DNA from: a bacterium
GTDB taxonomy: Bacteria; Verrucomicrobiota; Verrucomicrobiia; Opitutales; Opitutaceae
Length of the DNA stretch: 49,068 nt
Direction: 5' to 3'
Assembly: GCA_010027235.1 (NCBI GenBank)
Contig: RGVP01000003.1
Coordinates: forward strand, 1 to 49,068
Shown here: one piece after another, positions 33,677-43,573 of the stretch
How positions within the stretch are numbered: position 1 is the first letter of the stretch
Layout of the letters: each line of letters starts with the position of its first letter
Translations under genes and position numbers: made by a program
The notes under the pieces: model-generated
What the model was told of the DNA's origin: nothing
Seen by the model: only the letters and a program-made list of their open reading frames with translations
Databases searched by the model: none

Positions 33677-36600
33677 TTACCGCATGAGCACGGGTTGCGG
33701 CAAAACGGGAAACGCCGTCGGGACACGGAAACGGTATTCGTTTGCGCTGTTATCGGGGTGCGAGGGGAGGTTGAAATCCACCGCCCAGCTGAGGGTGGTC
33801 GCGTTGAATCGGCTCTGCCAGCCGCCTTGTTGGGCATCGGGGCCGGGCAGCACGGGCTCCCAGCGACCATCTCGCAAATGCTCCAAAGTCGGGTTCAAGT
33901 AGCCCGGCAGATTCTCGATCGTAAAAGGCACGAGACCCAGCCCGCCGGAAAGCCGGAAACGCAACATCCCGGTGTCGGCGTGACGGCGCAGACGCACCGG
34001 ATAACGGTCTAGAACATCAGCACCTTCCACGCTCAGTTTGAGGTCGTTTCCGCGGGCTTCGCGGTGCACCGGTTTCCAGGTGTCGGCGGTCGCCTCGAGC
34101 GCATCCGCGAAGGCGCGATCGGGCCCGTGGTAGCGGAGTTTTTTGGAAGGAAACAACACCCACTCGAGGTCCGCCTCTTGATAATCTCCCGCCAGAAGTT
34201 CGTCTAGGCCAGGCGGCGGAGTGAGTTCTGCTAGGGTAGCCAAGGGCGAGAATGCTTTGTGGCCGAGAATGCTAAAGCTCGGTGTCAGCACCTCCTCCCC
34301 GCGGACCTTACCGAGCCAACGCCGCACGATCAGCCCGCGAGTGGCTTGGTCGTGCGCACAATCGCTGACCTGGTCCGGGCGCAGGGAGTGGGTGTGATCG
34401 TTGTGTTCGGTGCCATGTAACGAGATCCACGGCACCGCGCCGGGTAAGGGAAGTTGTCGGCGCTGCCAACCGGCCTTCTCGCCGCTCGGCCATTCCTCGG
34501 TCAGCCCGTCGCGGGTGCCGATGGCGATGCGGTCCGAGACCGCGTAGTTATAGCCGTCGGCCCCGAGTTGAAACCAGGCCAGGCGCGAGAAGCGGGTGGT
34601 TTTTAATACATCGTGCCTGATGCGGAAAAACACCCGCAGGCAGTCGTCGCTCGCGGTCAGAGTGGCCTGGATCCGGGACGCTATCGCGCCATCGGTGGTC
34701 ACGGTGCGGTAGGTGACGGAGGAGAGGTTCGGCATTTGCACGGCGTAGTGATCGAGGACGCGGTGCGTGGCGATGGGTTGGCCGGTGACTTCATAGCGCA
34801 ACCACGAGCCGCCCCCGAGATTGCCGCTCCAGCCCCATTTCGGGGCATTGGTGCCGTGCGCGAGAAAAGGTCGCACATCGCAGATGTTGGCCCCGCCCGC
34901 CGAAGGGGATGGCCAGAAGGTCATGGATTCTTGCCAGCCACCGATCGCCGCCTGGCCCCAGTTTTGCTGGTTTCCCGGATAACCCACGCAGGAGAGGTGC
35001 GCCACCGAGGCGGCCGGCATCCCCGCCCACCATGCGTAGATCTGGGAAAGCCCGAGGGTGACCTCGAAGTGGGGCGGTAGAGTCAGGACGAGAAAACGCC
35101 GCGCCCAAGGACCCATAAAGCGATTCGCGACGTTGTCGTGCCAGTTTTTGGTCAGGGCCACTGGCAGCCCCAGCGGATTACCCGCCGAATCGGTCAGGAG
35201 GTTGGACATTCCGGGCATGGAGACCTCGCGGATGGAGTCGAGCCACAGCCGCACGGACCGGCAGCGCGGCGACGGATTTTTCAGGTCGAGCCGCAGGCGG
35301 ACGAATGCATCGTTCACGCTCAAACGTTCGCGGGTGTTTGTTTGCGAGATGCGCACGCAGCCAAGATCGGCATCGCTAGCGGAGGGGAGGAGAAGGGCGT
35401 CTGGAAACGTCTGGTGAATCGTGACCGCAAGCGGGTGCCGCTCCTCCTCAAGCACCTCGTGCCAGCGCTCCGGCGGCAGACCTGAGAGCGGGATGAGGCG
35501 CAGGCCGGTGTTGAGTTCGGCCGCCGGATCGCGCCGAGTCGCTTCGGTGGTAACGACGATGCGGTGCCCATCTTCGGCCGTTCGCAGGGTGCCGCCGGCG
35601 GCGGGCAGGATCAGGAAGGCTTCACCAAGTAATGGGTTTTCCACTACAAGCGCTCCCTCTGCAAGGGGGAGGAAACGCCAGTTCCCCGGCAGGCCCAGCG
35701 AGATTTCCAGAGCACCCCGCACGAGGGGCGCGAGCGGGCGGAAGTTCCAACGCAGGGTCAACGAATCCGGCCAGGCCGCGATTTCCAGTCCGCTGTAATC
35801 GGGATCCGCAAGCGGAGCGCCCTCCGTCATCCGGAGGGATTTCAGGAAACGGCGTTGAAAATACTGGCAGGCCTCGACGGCTTGCTGATCGGCCTGCTGG
35901 ATCGGGCCGCCGATCACGTTATGATCGAGCTCCGGGGTTTTTAGGGTGAGGCGCAAATCCCAGCCGGGCGTTTTCGGCAGCGGGGCGGGAACCTGGTCCA
36001 GCAAATCCGGGAGACTCGGCGAGCGGACCGGCGCGGAGAGCGCCTCGATGGCGAGCCGGTCTTGGGCGAAGCTGAGCGTAAAGCGGCTGGCGCGAAACGT
36101 GAGCGGCGAGCGGTCTTCCTTGCCCAGCGGCTGCATGCCGTCCTCGCGGTAGGCGAAGCAGTAGTCGCCCGCGTTGGTGAACAACTCCGGCGGTATCCGG
36201 GAAGTCGCCGGAGGCAACGCGACGGGCCGCGATTGGGCGGAGGGGTTGCTGGCCGCCGCGGGTTTTGGTGTCGGCCAATCGGTGCGGTCCGAGCGAAAAG
36301 GGCGGGCGGGTAGAGCGGCTTGGTTCGTGAGATTGGCCTCGGGAAAATTTCGCCAAGCATACCGCACGGCGACGGGCGCGCCAGCCCGCTCGGAGCGAAG
36401 GACGCGAACGTGGCTGTCTCCGTCCAAGGCGGCGGAGGCCGGTGTCCACACGCCGTCGTCGTCGGCCAGTTCAAAGCCGCGCAACTCGCCGCCGACGTCG
36501 CTGGCGACCCGCAGCTCGCCGTCGTTCCGGGTGCGGCCATTGGGCGCGAAGCGTAGCCGGGCGCCGAGGGGGTCGAACGTCGCTTCCAGAAAGACCGGTC

Positions 36601-38299
36601 CGGAGGCGACCACGTCGCGTCCATAGACCTGGGACTCGGCCAGGAGCGCGAGGCGGCGCCCGACTGGTTCTTTGTCCGGGGGGTGACCGTCTATTTTGTC
36701 GCCGGTGTCGAGGGTCACCGCGAGCCCGCAAGCCGGCGTGGATTCGGCCACCCACTCCTGGCTTTCGCGCATCTCCGCCCAGGGGAAAACTCCGGGCGGG
36801 CGCTCCGGCTCCCCGGCGGCGGGCAGTTGCACAATCAGGAAAGGGAACTGGCCGCCAGAGAAGCGGGCGCGCCACGAGTCGATCAATGCGGGCAACAGAG
36901 TGCGATATTCCTGAGCGCGTGTCGCGTTAGCCTCACCTTGATACCAAAGCACGCCCTTAATCGCCAAGGGCGCAAGCGGTGCCACCATGCCATTATAGCA
37001 CATCGAGGGCACCGTGGGCTCGACGTCGAACACCAAGGGGAACGGGTCGGCGGCATCGTAACGGCCTCCGGTGTCTGAGCGCCAAGCGCCGTTAAGCACG
37101 ACGGGCGCCCCAGTTTCGGGCGCGAGCAGGAGGTCGCCGGTTTTGTTTTCGCGCACATGATCGGGACAGGGGAAAAAGCCGCCCTTGCCATGGTTGAGCA
37201 GGCGGATAGCGATGTAGTTCTTGCCCGGGCGCAGGATGCCTTCCGGCACAGGGTAAATGCGCTCGCGGTGGCGGTAGGCGGTTTCGCCGATGAGTTTGCC
37301 GTTGATCCACACGGCGTCGGTCGTGCCGATCTCACCGAGAAGCAGGCGATGGGCTTGCGTTGCGGCGCCCGCCGGCAGGTCGAATTCGCGCCGCAACCAA
37401 GTGATCCCGCGAAAGGAGCCGAAACCGGCGTCCTCCCACGTGCCGGGCAGGCGCAGGGTTTTCCATCCCGCGACGTCGAACTCCGGAGCCGACCAGGCCG
37501 GCGTGGCGCTAGTGCCGGCGTCCGTGCGTTGCCACCACCGGCTGGTTTGCTCCTCCACCGTGATTCCGACCGCGCGCTCGGCAGCGGCGCGATCAAGCGG
37601 GGCGAGCTTGGCCGAGAAACCCTGGATAGGAAGTAGGCTCTCGCGAGGCATCCAAGCCTCGGCGGGAGAACCGCCCCAGGTGCATTGCAGGAGCCCGATG
37701 GGCACACGTAGTTCCGAGCGAAGCTGGCGGCCGAAAAAGTAGCCCACGGCGGAAAAACCACCGCCTTGCGCCAGCGTGTCGGGCGAAGCGACCTGCCAGC
37801 AGGCGCTGCGGTTTTTTTCCGCGAAGTCGGCCTTCGGTGCGAAGGCGAGGGAGCGCGGGGTTTGGAAGATCCGGAGTCCGTCATCTTCCGAATCAGCCAA
37901 GGCCGCCGGCCCGCCGGTCGCTTTGTGCAAGGGGAAATCCATGTTCGACTGGCCGGCGCAGACCCAGACGTCGCCCACCAAAACGTTTTCCAAGACACGG
38001 CGCTCTTTTGCGCCCTCGACGCGGAGGATAAAAGGTCCGCGACCGGCCAGGGGCGCGAGCGTGACTTGCCAGCGCCCATTGGCATCAGCGATGGCTTCCA
38101 CGCTTTGCCGAGCCACGGTCACACGGACCGAGGTCCCAGGTTCGGTCCAGCCCCATACCGGCACGGGCACCTCCCGCTGGAGGACCATGTGGTTCGCAAA
38201 GAGCGGATGGAGAAACGGGCGGTCGCGTCGGTCCGCGGCGGTCGCTTGGTCGACGGTCAACCATGCAACCAACAGGAGAAATAAGCCGCACCGTATCAT
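33677..38299 (-). CDS. Sialate O-acetylesterase fused to a large unrecognised C-terminal module
   Basis: This is a 1540-residue exported protein (signal peptide 1-~21). Residues ~25-670 are a sialate O-acetylesterase-type SGNH esterase. The nucleophile is S118 in CAGQSNMDFPL, the D537-x-H539 pair lies in KIDGHPPDK, and a GH2-like jelly-roll is inserted (~265-385, e.g. VWINGKLIGETAY), as is usual. A Pro/Ala/Ser-rich linker (~675-700) leads to about 840 residues that match no family I know. That region is beta-rich with many aromatics, for example GLSQIYAWWAGMPAASVAHL, NWGQAAIGGWQESMTFWPS and KWGWSGNLGGGSWLRYE. It may be a new glycoside hydrolase, lyase or binding module. It is the first gene of the 17-kb minus-strand block. 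Confidence 0.85.
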   Translation of the reverse strand: MIRCGLFLLLVAWLTVDQATAADRRDRPFLHPLFANHMVLQREVPVPVWGWTEPGTSVRVTVARQSVEAIADANGRWQVTLAPLAGRGPFILRVEGAKERRVLENVLVGDVWVCAGQSNMDFPLHKATGGPAALADSEDDGLRIFQTPRSLAFAPKADFAEKNRSACWQVASPDTLAQGGGFSAVGYFFGRQLRSELRVPIGLLQCTWGGSPAEAWMPRESLLPIQGFSAKLAPLDRAAAERAVGITVEEQTSRWWQRTDAGTSATPAWSAPEFDVAGWKTLRLPGTWEDAGFGSFRGITWLRREFDLPAGAATQAHRLLLGEIGTTDAVWINGKLIGETAYRHRERIYPVPEGILRPGKNYIAIRLLNHGKGGFFPCPDHVRENKTGDLLLAPETGAPVVLNGAWRSDTGGRYDAADPFPLVFDVEPTVPSMCYNGMVAPLAPLAIKGVLWYQGEANATRAQEYRTLLPALIDSWRARFSGGQFPFLIVQLPAAGEPERPPGVFPWAEMRESQEWVAESTPACGLAVTLDTGDKIDGHPPDKEPVGRRLALLAESQVYGRDVVASGPVFLEATFDPLGARLRFAPNGRTRNDGELRVASDVGGELRGFELADDDGVWTPASAALDGDSHVRVLRSERAGAPVAVRYAWRNFPEANLTNQAALPARPFRSDRTDWPTPKPAAASNPSAQSRPVALPPATSRIPPELFTNAGDYCFAYREDGMQPLGKEDRSPLTFRASRFTLSFAQDRLAIEALSAPVRSPSLPDLLDQVPAPLPKTPGWDLRLTLKTPELDHNVIGGPIQQADQQAVEACQYFQRRFLKSLRMTEGAPLADPDYSGLEIAAWPDSLTLRWNFRPLAPLVRGALEISLGLPGNWRFLPLAEGALVVENPLLGEAFLILPAAGGTLRTAEDGHRIVVTTEATRRDPAAELNTGLRLIPLSGLPPERWHEVLEEERHPLAVTIHQTFPDALLLPSASDADLGCVRISQTNTRERLSVNDAFVRLRLDLKNPSPRCRSVRLWLDSIREVSMPGMSNLLTDSAGNPLGLPVALTKNWHDNVANRFMGPWARRFLVLTLPPHFEVTLGLSQIYAWWAGMPAASVAHLSCVGYPGNQQNWGQAAIGGWQESMTFWPSPSAGGANICDVRPFLAHGTNAPKWGWSGNLGGGSWLRYEVTGQPIATHRVLDHYAVQMPNLSSVTYRTVTTDGAIASRIQATLTASDDCLRVFFRIRHDVLKTTRFSRLAWFQLGADGYNYAVSDRIAIGTRDGLTEEWPSGEKAGWQRRQLPLPGAVPWISLHGTEHNDHTHSLRPDQVSDCAHDQATRGLIVRRWLGKVRGEEVLTPSFSILGHKAFSPLATLAELTPPPGLDELLAGDYQEADLEWVLFPSKKLRYHGPDRAFADALEATADTWKPVHREARGNDLKLSVEGADVLDRYPVRLRRHADTGMLRFRLSGGLGLVPFTIENLPGYLNPTLEHLRDGRWEPVLPGPDAQQGGWQSRFNATTLSWAVDFNLPSHPDNSANEYRFRVPTAFPVLPQPVLMR

Positions 38300-39067
38300 C
38301 GCGGAGCGGGTTGTTCATGCCCTGAGGCCCCCGACCAAGTCTGACCGTCATCGGACTCGAACGTAATGCTTTTCATCTGTTCAACAGGGAGACGTGGAAG
38401 CAGAATGCATGTGGGAGGCGCTTTGACGGTGACGCGTCATGCGTCTAGGCGAAAGCGCATGCGAGATTTTCCCACGACGCACCGCTCCTGGATAAGTTTG
38501 GAGTAAAAAAGCCGCAAGTGTTTCATGCCCATGCATAAACGATCGCATGAATGGGAATGAGAGGCTGAGGACCATGACAACCGAAGGGGTAGGGGCTTTT
38601 GGAAACGAATTCGTAGGGATTGATTACCGACTAGTTTTAGCAGTCAGGGGAAGACAGCACACTGGTTCGCTAAGGAGGTCCGATAGCTTATTTTAAAAAA
38701 CCTTTGTGAACATGAGAAATTTCCCCTCCAGCTTAACATAAAAACGTCCGCGAGTCACCCTCGGCCATCTGCGGTGTTGGATCGTGGCGCGGCACCTGAT
38801 TCTGCTTCGCGTTCAAGGTTAGCCGCAGCGCAGGCTTCCACTCTGCTCCGATGCAGAATGGGAGCCTGCGCTACGACGAGCCAAGATCTGTCTAAAATTG
38901 AACACGAACTGGAATAAGGAGGTGCGATGAAACGTGGTCGTGGGGGAAAAATCACAGTTAAACCACGTGAAAATTCATGTTCGGAGTAGGCGCTATTTGA
39001 CTATTATTACTTTATTCTGCCGCAGGTGTTGAGATGGCACTGCAGTAGATAAAACAACCCCGCCCCA
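38300..39067. other. Long divergent intergenic region
   Basis: This 768-bp gap between the minus-strand esterase fusion and the plus-strand heparinase-like gene has no convincing gene. It contains the inverted repeat at 38827-38872 and stretches of lower G+C near 38690-38760 and 38985-39030. Promoters for both flanking transcripts must lie here, but I could not assign boxes with confidence. Confidence 0.5.
38827..38872. repeat. Imperfect palindrome, REP-like hairpin
   Basis: The arms are 38827-38846 (AGCGCAGGCTTCCACTCTGC) and 38853-38872 (GCAGAATGGGAGCCTGCGCT) around a 6-base loop, with 18 of 20 positions pairing. The outer ten pairs are perfect. No T-run follows on either strand, so a dispersed palindromic repeat is more likely than a terminator. 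From memory, elements with the core GCGCAGGCTTCCA recur in Verrucomicrobia genomes. Confidence 0.7.
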
Positions 39068-41704
39068 ATGCTCTACAACCAACTACCGGCCCATGGTTTT
39101 GCTCTATGCGACCGCAACGCCCCTTTCTCTCGGGTTTGCCTCCTCTTCGGAGTCCTAGGCGCTCTGGCTTGCCCTTCGATGGCCCAGGATTCGCTGGTCA
39201 GTGCTCTAGCAGCCCCGCCGCAGGCCCAAGCTACCACGGGCGCTAATAAGCTCCAAACCGTCCCGGACACGAAGGCCTCGGTCGTGCCAGACACCCTGCG
39301 CTCCGACCCTTCGCTGCGCGACGGGCGACCCACCCAAGCATGGAAGTTAACGCAGGCTCGGGAGCTTACCGTGTCCGTGAGCGGAGCCGTTCAGGACTCC
39401 AAAGACTACCTTGAGTTCTGGCTCTACCTACCCGAACGCGCGTCCGCCGGGCGGATCGGCTTTCGCTTAGGCAACCGCAGCGATTCCCTCATTTTGTCTT
39501 GGGTCGGTTGGCGGCGCATCTCGATACCGCTTGCGGTGATGGGGAAAAGCAAAGCGGAGGGCGAGCCAGACCAACTCTATCTGACGCGCGAAGGTGAGTT
39601 TCCGGCGGATTACACGGTTTATCTCCAAGATGCTCGACGCGTGCCGGTCAGCACAGGGGCAGGCATCACGGAGGAGGATTTACTAGATCATCTCGATTTC
39701 ACCCGACCGGGCTTGGCGGCGGTGCGGATGGCGATGGAGAAGAATCAAAAAGCCGAAGCATTGGCGGCTTTGGCAGCTTATTTTAGGCAAGATTTTACGG
39801 CGCGTATGCCTTGGACGGGGCTCGAGGGCCATGCGGTCTCCGAAGATACAGAAGAGAAGCGCCGCAAGATGCTAGAAGCTGCGGATAAACTACTGGCGGG
39901 GACCGTGTCGCACGCGGATAACACCTTCAACTTTCCCGGTGGGGATGTGGACTGGCGTTTCAACCCTACGGCGGGAACCGCCAAGTTCACTTACGAATGG
40001 GGATTTTCCCTGAATCGCCATGGGATTTGGGAACCCATTACCATGGCCTACAAAGCAACGGGCGACGAAAAATATGCGGATCTTTGGGCGCGGCAGTTTC
40101 GGCGATGGGTGGAACAAATGCCCGCGCCCGGGATCGACGAAGAACGCGGCGATTCGGGCTGGCGGGGACTTGAAGCTGGGTTGCGTTTTTCACGCATCTG
40201 GCCGTCCGCCTTTTTTTCTGTGGCGCCGGCCAAATCAGTGAAGGATGGGGATATACTCTTGTTTTTGCGTTCCGTCGTGGATCATGGGAATTTTTTATCC
40301 GCACATCCCTATTCGCCGGGCAACCATTTTTTATTGGCCATGTGCGGCCTGTTCACCCAGGGGGTGACGTTTCCGGAGTTGAAAGATTCCAACTACTGGC
40401 GGCGTCGCGGACTTGAGCAACTCACCCTGTCGCTCGAGCGCAATACGGTGCCCGAGGGTGCCTGGTATGAATTCGCGCCAGGGTATCACCAGTGGGTGGT
40501 CAATCGGACCATGACCGCTTTTCGGATCGCCCAGATCAATGGATTTGGCCAGGAAGTCGCCCCGTCTCTCTGGGCTCATTTGGAGAAAATGGCCTCGTGG
40601 AACGTGCGTATGTCCGCACCCGATGGACAGGTGCCGACGGTGAATGACGGGGGCAAGGTCAATATCGGTGAATCGGTGGCCACGAGTGCGCTGGTGTTTC
40701 CCGAAAATCCTCTGCTGCGCTGGGCGGCTCAACGCGAAGACGCCAAAAGCGCGCCACCGCCCCAGCAACCGAGTTACGCATTGCCCGATAGCGGCTATAC
40801 AATTTTCCGAACGGGTTGGGGACCAAAGGATAGTTATGTATTATTCGACGTGGGTCCGCTCGGAGGGTGGCATGGGCACCAGGATGCACTCAATATAGTC
40901 TCCTATTTTTATGGCCGCCCCTTCCTCTTTGATAATGGCGGCTGGGCTTACGACGCCACTATCTGGCGTCAATACGGGCCCAGCACGGCTTCGCACAACA
41001 CCGTTATGGTGGATGGCTTGGGCCAGTGGCGCGGTTACAGTCGCGCCGACCCGATCGGGCTCAATCCGACGAGCACACCTCCGCCGGTTTTCGCCACCAA
41101 TTCGACGGTAGATTACGCTTCAGGTTGGTATGTTGCGGACTACGGAAAAAAGGGCGCTACCAAACCCATCGCACATCATCGCCGTGAGCTCGCTTTTCTG
41201 AAGGGGGCGTCTCCGCTTCTGGTAGTCGTGGATACGCTGGCACCGCTGGATACAAAGGCGCATCGCTACGAAGCCAGATGGCACCTGTTAAGCACCAAAT
41301 GGACCGAAGACAAAAAAGCGCGCGTCTTGTGGACGACGGACCTGGATGCGCCCAATCTTGCCGTGCTCGCCCTGACTGGGGCAGAGGAGTTCTACGCGGA
41401 TTCAGGCGTTACCACCCCTGAAGTGCTCGGCTGGTCCTACGATGGCCAGACCGGTGGGCCTTACCCGGCCTTGACTCTCCGGCAGGCGGTGACCGGCGCA
41501 GGTGTAAAGCGACTGGTGACGGTTTTTATACCCTTTCAAGGGAAACCGAGCAATCCGGTGACGAGCGTCCGTCACAAAGGAACGAACCAGTGGGTGATCA
41601 CACTGAAGGGCCAGGACTCGGTAACGCTCGATCTGGCGGAGCAAGCAGCAGGCAGCCAACCTAGCTTCAGCTTGCGCGGGGTAGTCTGGCCGAAGCCTCA
41701 GTAA
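39068..41704 (+). CDS. Secreted heparinase II/III-like polysaccharide lyase
   Basis: This 878-residue protein has a signal peptide at ~20-40 (VCLLFGVLGALACPSMAQ). An N-terminal beta domain covers ~85-195 (LEFWLYLPERASAGRIGFRL, a carbohydrate-binding-like fold). The toroid has VDWRFNPTAGTAKFTYEW, GWRGLEAGLRFSRIWPSAFF and APGYHQWVVNRTMTAF. The C-terminal beta domain has GGWHGHQDALNIVSYFYG and STASHNTVMVDG. It shares its domain order and key motifs with the gene at 13581, with the first ~65 residues unlike it. Next is a second sialate O-acetylesterase, suggesting deacetylation before or together with cleavage. The substrate is unknown. Confidence 0.85.
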   Translation: MLYNQLPAHGFALCDRNAPFSRVCLLFGVLGALACPSMAQDSLVSALAAPPQAQATTGANKLQTVPDTKASVVPDTLRSDPSLRDGRPTQAWKLTQARELTVSVSGAVQDSKDYLEFWLYLPERASAGRIGFRLGNRSDSLILSWVGWRRISIPLAVMGKSKAEGEPDQLYLTREGEFPADYTVYLQDARRVPVSTGAGITEEDLLDHLDFTRPGLAAVRMAMEKNQKAEALAALAAYFRQDFTARMPWTGLEGHAVSEDTEEKRRKMLEAADKLLAGTVSHADNTFNFPGGDVDWRFNPTAGTAKFTYEWGFSLNRHGIWEPITMAYKATGDEKYADLWARQFRRWVEQMPAPGIDEERGDSGWRGLEAGLRFSRIWPSAFFSVAPAKSVKDGDILLFLRSVVDHGNFLSAHPYSPGNHFLLAMCGLFTQGVTFPELKDSNYWRRRGLEQLTLSLERNTVPEGAWYEFAPGYHQWVVNRTMTAFRIAQINGFGQEVAPSLWAHLEKMASWNVRMSAPDGQVPTVNDGGKVNIGESVATSALVFPENPLLRWAAQREDAKSAPPPQQPSYALPDSGYTIFRTGWGPKDSYVLFDVGPLGGWHGHQDALNIVSYFYGRPFLFDNGGWAYDATIWRQYGPSTASHNTVMVDGLGQWRGYSRADPIGLNPTSTPPPVFATNSTVDYASGWYVADYGKKGATKPIAHHRRELAFLKGASPLLVVVDTLAPLDTKAHRYEARWHLLSTKWTEDKKARVLWTTDLDAPNLAVLALTGAEEFYADSGVTTPEVLGWSYDGQTGGPYPALTLRQAVTGAGVKRLVTVFIPFQGKPSNPVTSVRHKGTNQWVITLKGQDSVTLDLAEQAAGSQPSFSLRGVVWPKPQ

Positions 41705-41795
41705 TAAAATCGTCCACTTGATACTTCGCGGGCGGCTCGAAACAATCGTTCCGGTTGTATCAACCCCGCATTCGGCACCTTCCCATTCCATTATT

Positions 41796-43313
41796 ATGCA
41801 AGCTCCCCGCCTCCTCCCCGTTATCCTTTGCGCCTTCTCGTTGCTCGATTCCATTCGAGCCAGCGTCGTCCCTGCACCGTTGTTCACCGACAACGCCGTC
41901 CTGCAACGCGGTAAACCCGTGCCAGTGTGGGGCACCGCCGACGCCGGCGAAAAGGTCTCTGTTACCTTCGCCGACCAGTCGCTCGCCACCACCGCCGACG
42001 CCGCCGGTCGCTGGCGGATTGATCTCGCACCGCTCCCCGCCAGCGCCACTCCGGCCGAGCTCGTTATCAAGGGCACGAACACCATTACCCTCACCAACAT
42101 CCTGGTGGGCGAGGTCTGGCTCGCTTCCGGCCAGTCAAATATGGAGTGGGCGGTCAAAAACACTTATGACGCCGCCCTTGATATTCCCGCCTCGGCTCGT
42201 TTCCCGCTGATCCGCCAAATCCAGATCGCTAAGAAGGTTTCTGATTCCCCGCTTAGCGTGGCCAACGGCTCCTGGAGTGTCGCCAGCCCGGCCACGACAG
42301 GCGACTTCTCCGCCGTAGCCCATTACTTCGCCCTTGATATCCACCAGTTCCTCGACGTTCCAGTCGGCATTATCCACAGCTCCTGGGGCGGCACTCGAAT
42401 AGAGTCTTGGTTAACGCCAGACGCACTTCGATCCGACCCCGCCTTCGCATCTGTGGCCGAGGACTGGGCAAAAGCCCTCGCGAGCTACCCCGAAGCCAAG
42501 GTTAAACACGATGTCGCAATGGCCGCGTGGAAAGCCGAACAAGCTGCCGCCAAAGCGGCCGGCCAGGCCTTTACCAAACGTGCTCCCTACCCCCCGTGGG
42601 GCCCCGGTCACCACGCCACTCCCGGCGGTCTTAACAACGGCATGATCGCTCCGCTCGCTCCCTATGCCTTGCGTGGTGCCCTCTGGTATCAAGGCGAGGC
42701 CAATGCGGAAAAAGCCTCCGAATATCACGCCCTCTTCTCCGCCCTTATCACCGGCTGGCGCACCCAGTTTGCCCAAGGTGACTTTCCCTTCTATTGGGTC
42801 CAGCTCGCCAACTTTAAGGCCAAGAATGCCGACGCCACTCCGTGGGCGTCCTTGCGCGAGGCCCAGAACCGCACGCTTGCTCTGCCCTCCACCGGCCAGG
42901 CGGTTATTACGGATATCGGCGATTATAACGATATCCATCCGCGTAACAAAAAAGACGTGGGCCGCCGCCTTGCCCGTCTCGCCCTCGCTCGCAACTATGA
43001 CCAAAATCTTGCCGCCAGCGGCCCCGTCTTCGCCGGGGCCGAGAGGGACGGGTCTGGCTTCCGCGTGCGTTTCACCGAAGTGTGGGGAGGCCTGCGTGCG
43101 CCCTTAAATACCCTCTCCGGCTTTGAACTAGCCGGTGAAGACAAGGTCTTTAAACCCGCCGACGCCAAAATCGAAAAAGACACCGTGCTCGTGACCAGCG
43201 CCGAAGTCCCCGCACCCGTCGCCGTGCGTTACGCGTGGCGCAACGCCCCCGTGGCCGGCCTGTTTAATAACGAGGGCCTTCCCGCCGTCCCGTTCCGTAG
43301 CGACACTTGGTAA
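41796..43313 (+). CDS. Secreted sialate O-acetylesterase-family esterase
   Basis: This 505-residue exported esterase of the sialate 9-O-acetylesterase family has a signal peptide of ~22 residues (LPVILCAFSLLDS). It shows LFTDNAVLQRGKPVPVWG, nucleophile S114 in LASGQSNMEW, and catalytic D379-x-H381 (YNDIHPRNKKDVGRRLA). Homologues remove acetyl groups from hemicelluloses as well as sialic acid, and no sialidase is present here, so a plant- or algal-type glycan is more likely. I chose ATG 41796 since it opens the signal peptide directly. It lacks both the GH2-like insertion and the long C-terminal half of the protein at 33677. Confidence 0.9.
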   Translation: MQAPRLLPVILCAFSLLDSIRASVVPAPLFTDNAVLQRGKPVPVWGTADAGEKVSVTFADQSLATTADAAGRWRIDLAPLPASATPAELVIKGTNTITLTNILVGEVWLASGQSNMEWAVKNTYDAALDIPASARFPLIRQIQIAKKVSDSPLSVANGSWSVASPATTGDFSAVAHYFALDIHQFLDVPVGIIHSSWGGTRIESWLTPDALRSDPAFASVAEDWAKALASYPEAKVKHDVAMAAWKAEQAAAKAAGQAFTKRAPYPPWGPGHHATPGGLNNGMIAPLAPYALRGALWYQGEANAEKASEYHALFSALITGWRTQFAQGDFPFYWVQLANFKAKNADATPWASLREAQNRTLALPSTGQAVITDIGDYNDIHPRNKKDVGRRLARLALARNYDQNLAASGPVFAGAERDGSGFRVRFTEVWGGLRAPLNTLSGFELAGEDKVFKPADAKIEKDTVLVTSAEVPAPVAVRYAWRNAPVAGLFNNEGLPAVPFRSDTW

Positions 43314-43494
43314 CGAAACGCTTATCTGGGCGGTATTGGTTTACGTTTCCGGTTGGAAGGAGCGAGAGCAGTCCCTCAAGGAGAACCGCTCGCAAGCGGC
43401 TATGAAGGGCCAGATGCCACCCAGGCGTGAGGGTCAGTGATTGAACCTCGTGCCTCGTGTTACCCACGTGATTGCACACCGCCCTACGAGATAA

Positions 43495-43517
43495 CCGCTT
43501 GGCAAGCGTTTTTCTTT
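43495..43517 (+). terminator. Weak rho-independent terminator candidate
   Basis: A short stem (CGCTT-GGC-AAGCG, extendable through one bulge by two A-T pairs) is followed by TTTTTCTTT. It lies about 180 bp downstream of the esterase stop in the right orientation. The stem is short, so it is tentative. Confidence 0.35.
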
Positions 43518-43573
43518 GCCCTGCCCACCAGCACGTCCTTTCACACCCATTGGAAATGTCGAAGAACCCGGTG

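Noticed and set aside
33086-34012. 308-residue plus-strand frame opposite the aldo/keto reductase and esterase fusion
   Set aside because: It spans two real minus-strand genes and their junction. Its translation has no recognisable features.
33677-38299. Possibility that the 1540-aa protein arises from a lost stop between two genes
   Set aside because: The frame is continuous across a Pro/Ala/Ser linker, and the second half has no start context or signal peptide of its own, so a genuine fusion is more likely.
38827-38872. Rho-independent terminator
   Set aside because: No T-run follows the hairpin on either strand, and it lies upstream of both flanking genes rather than downstream.
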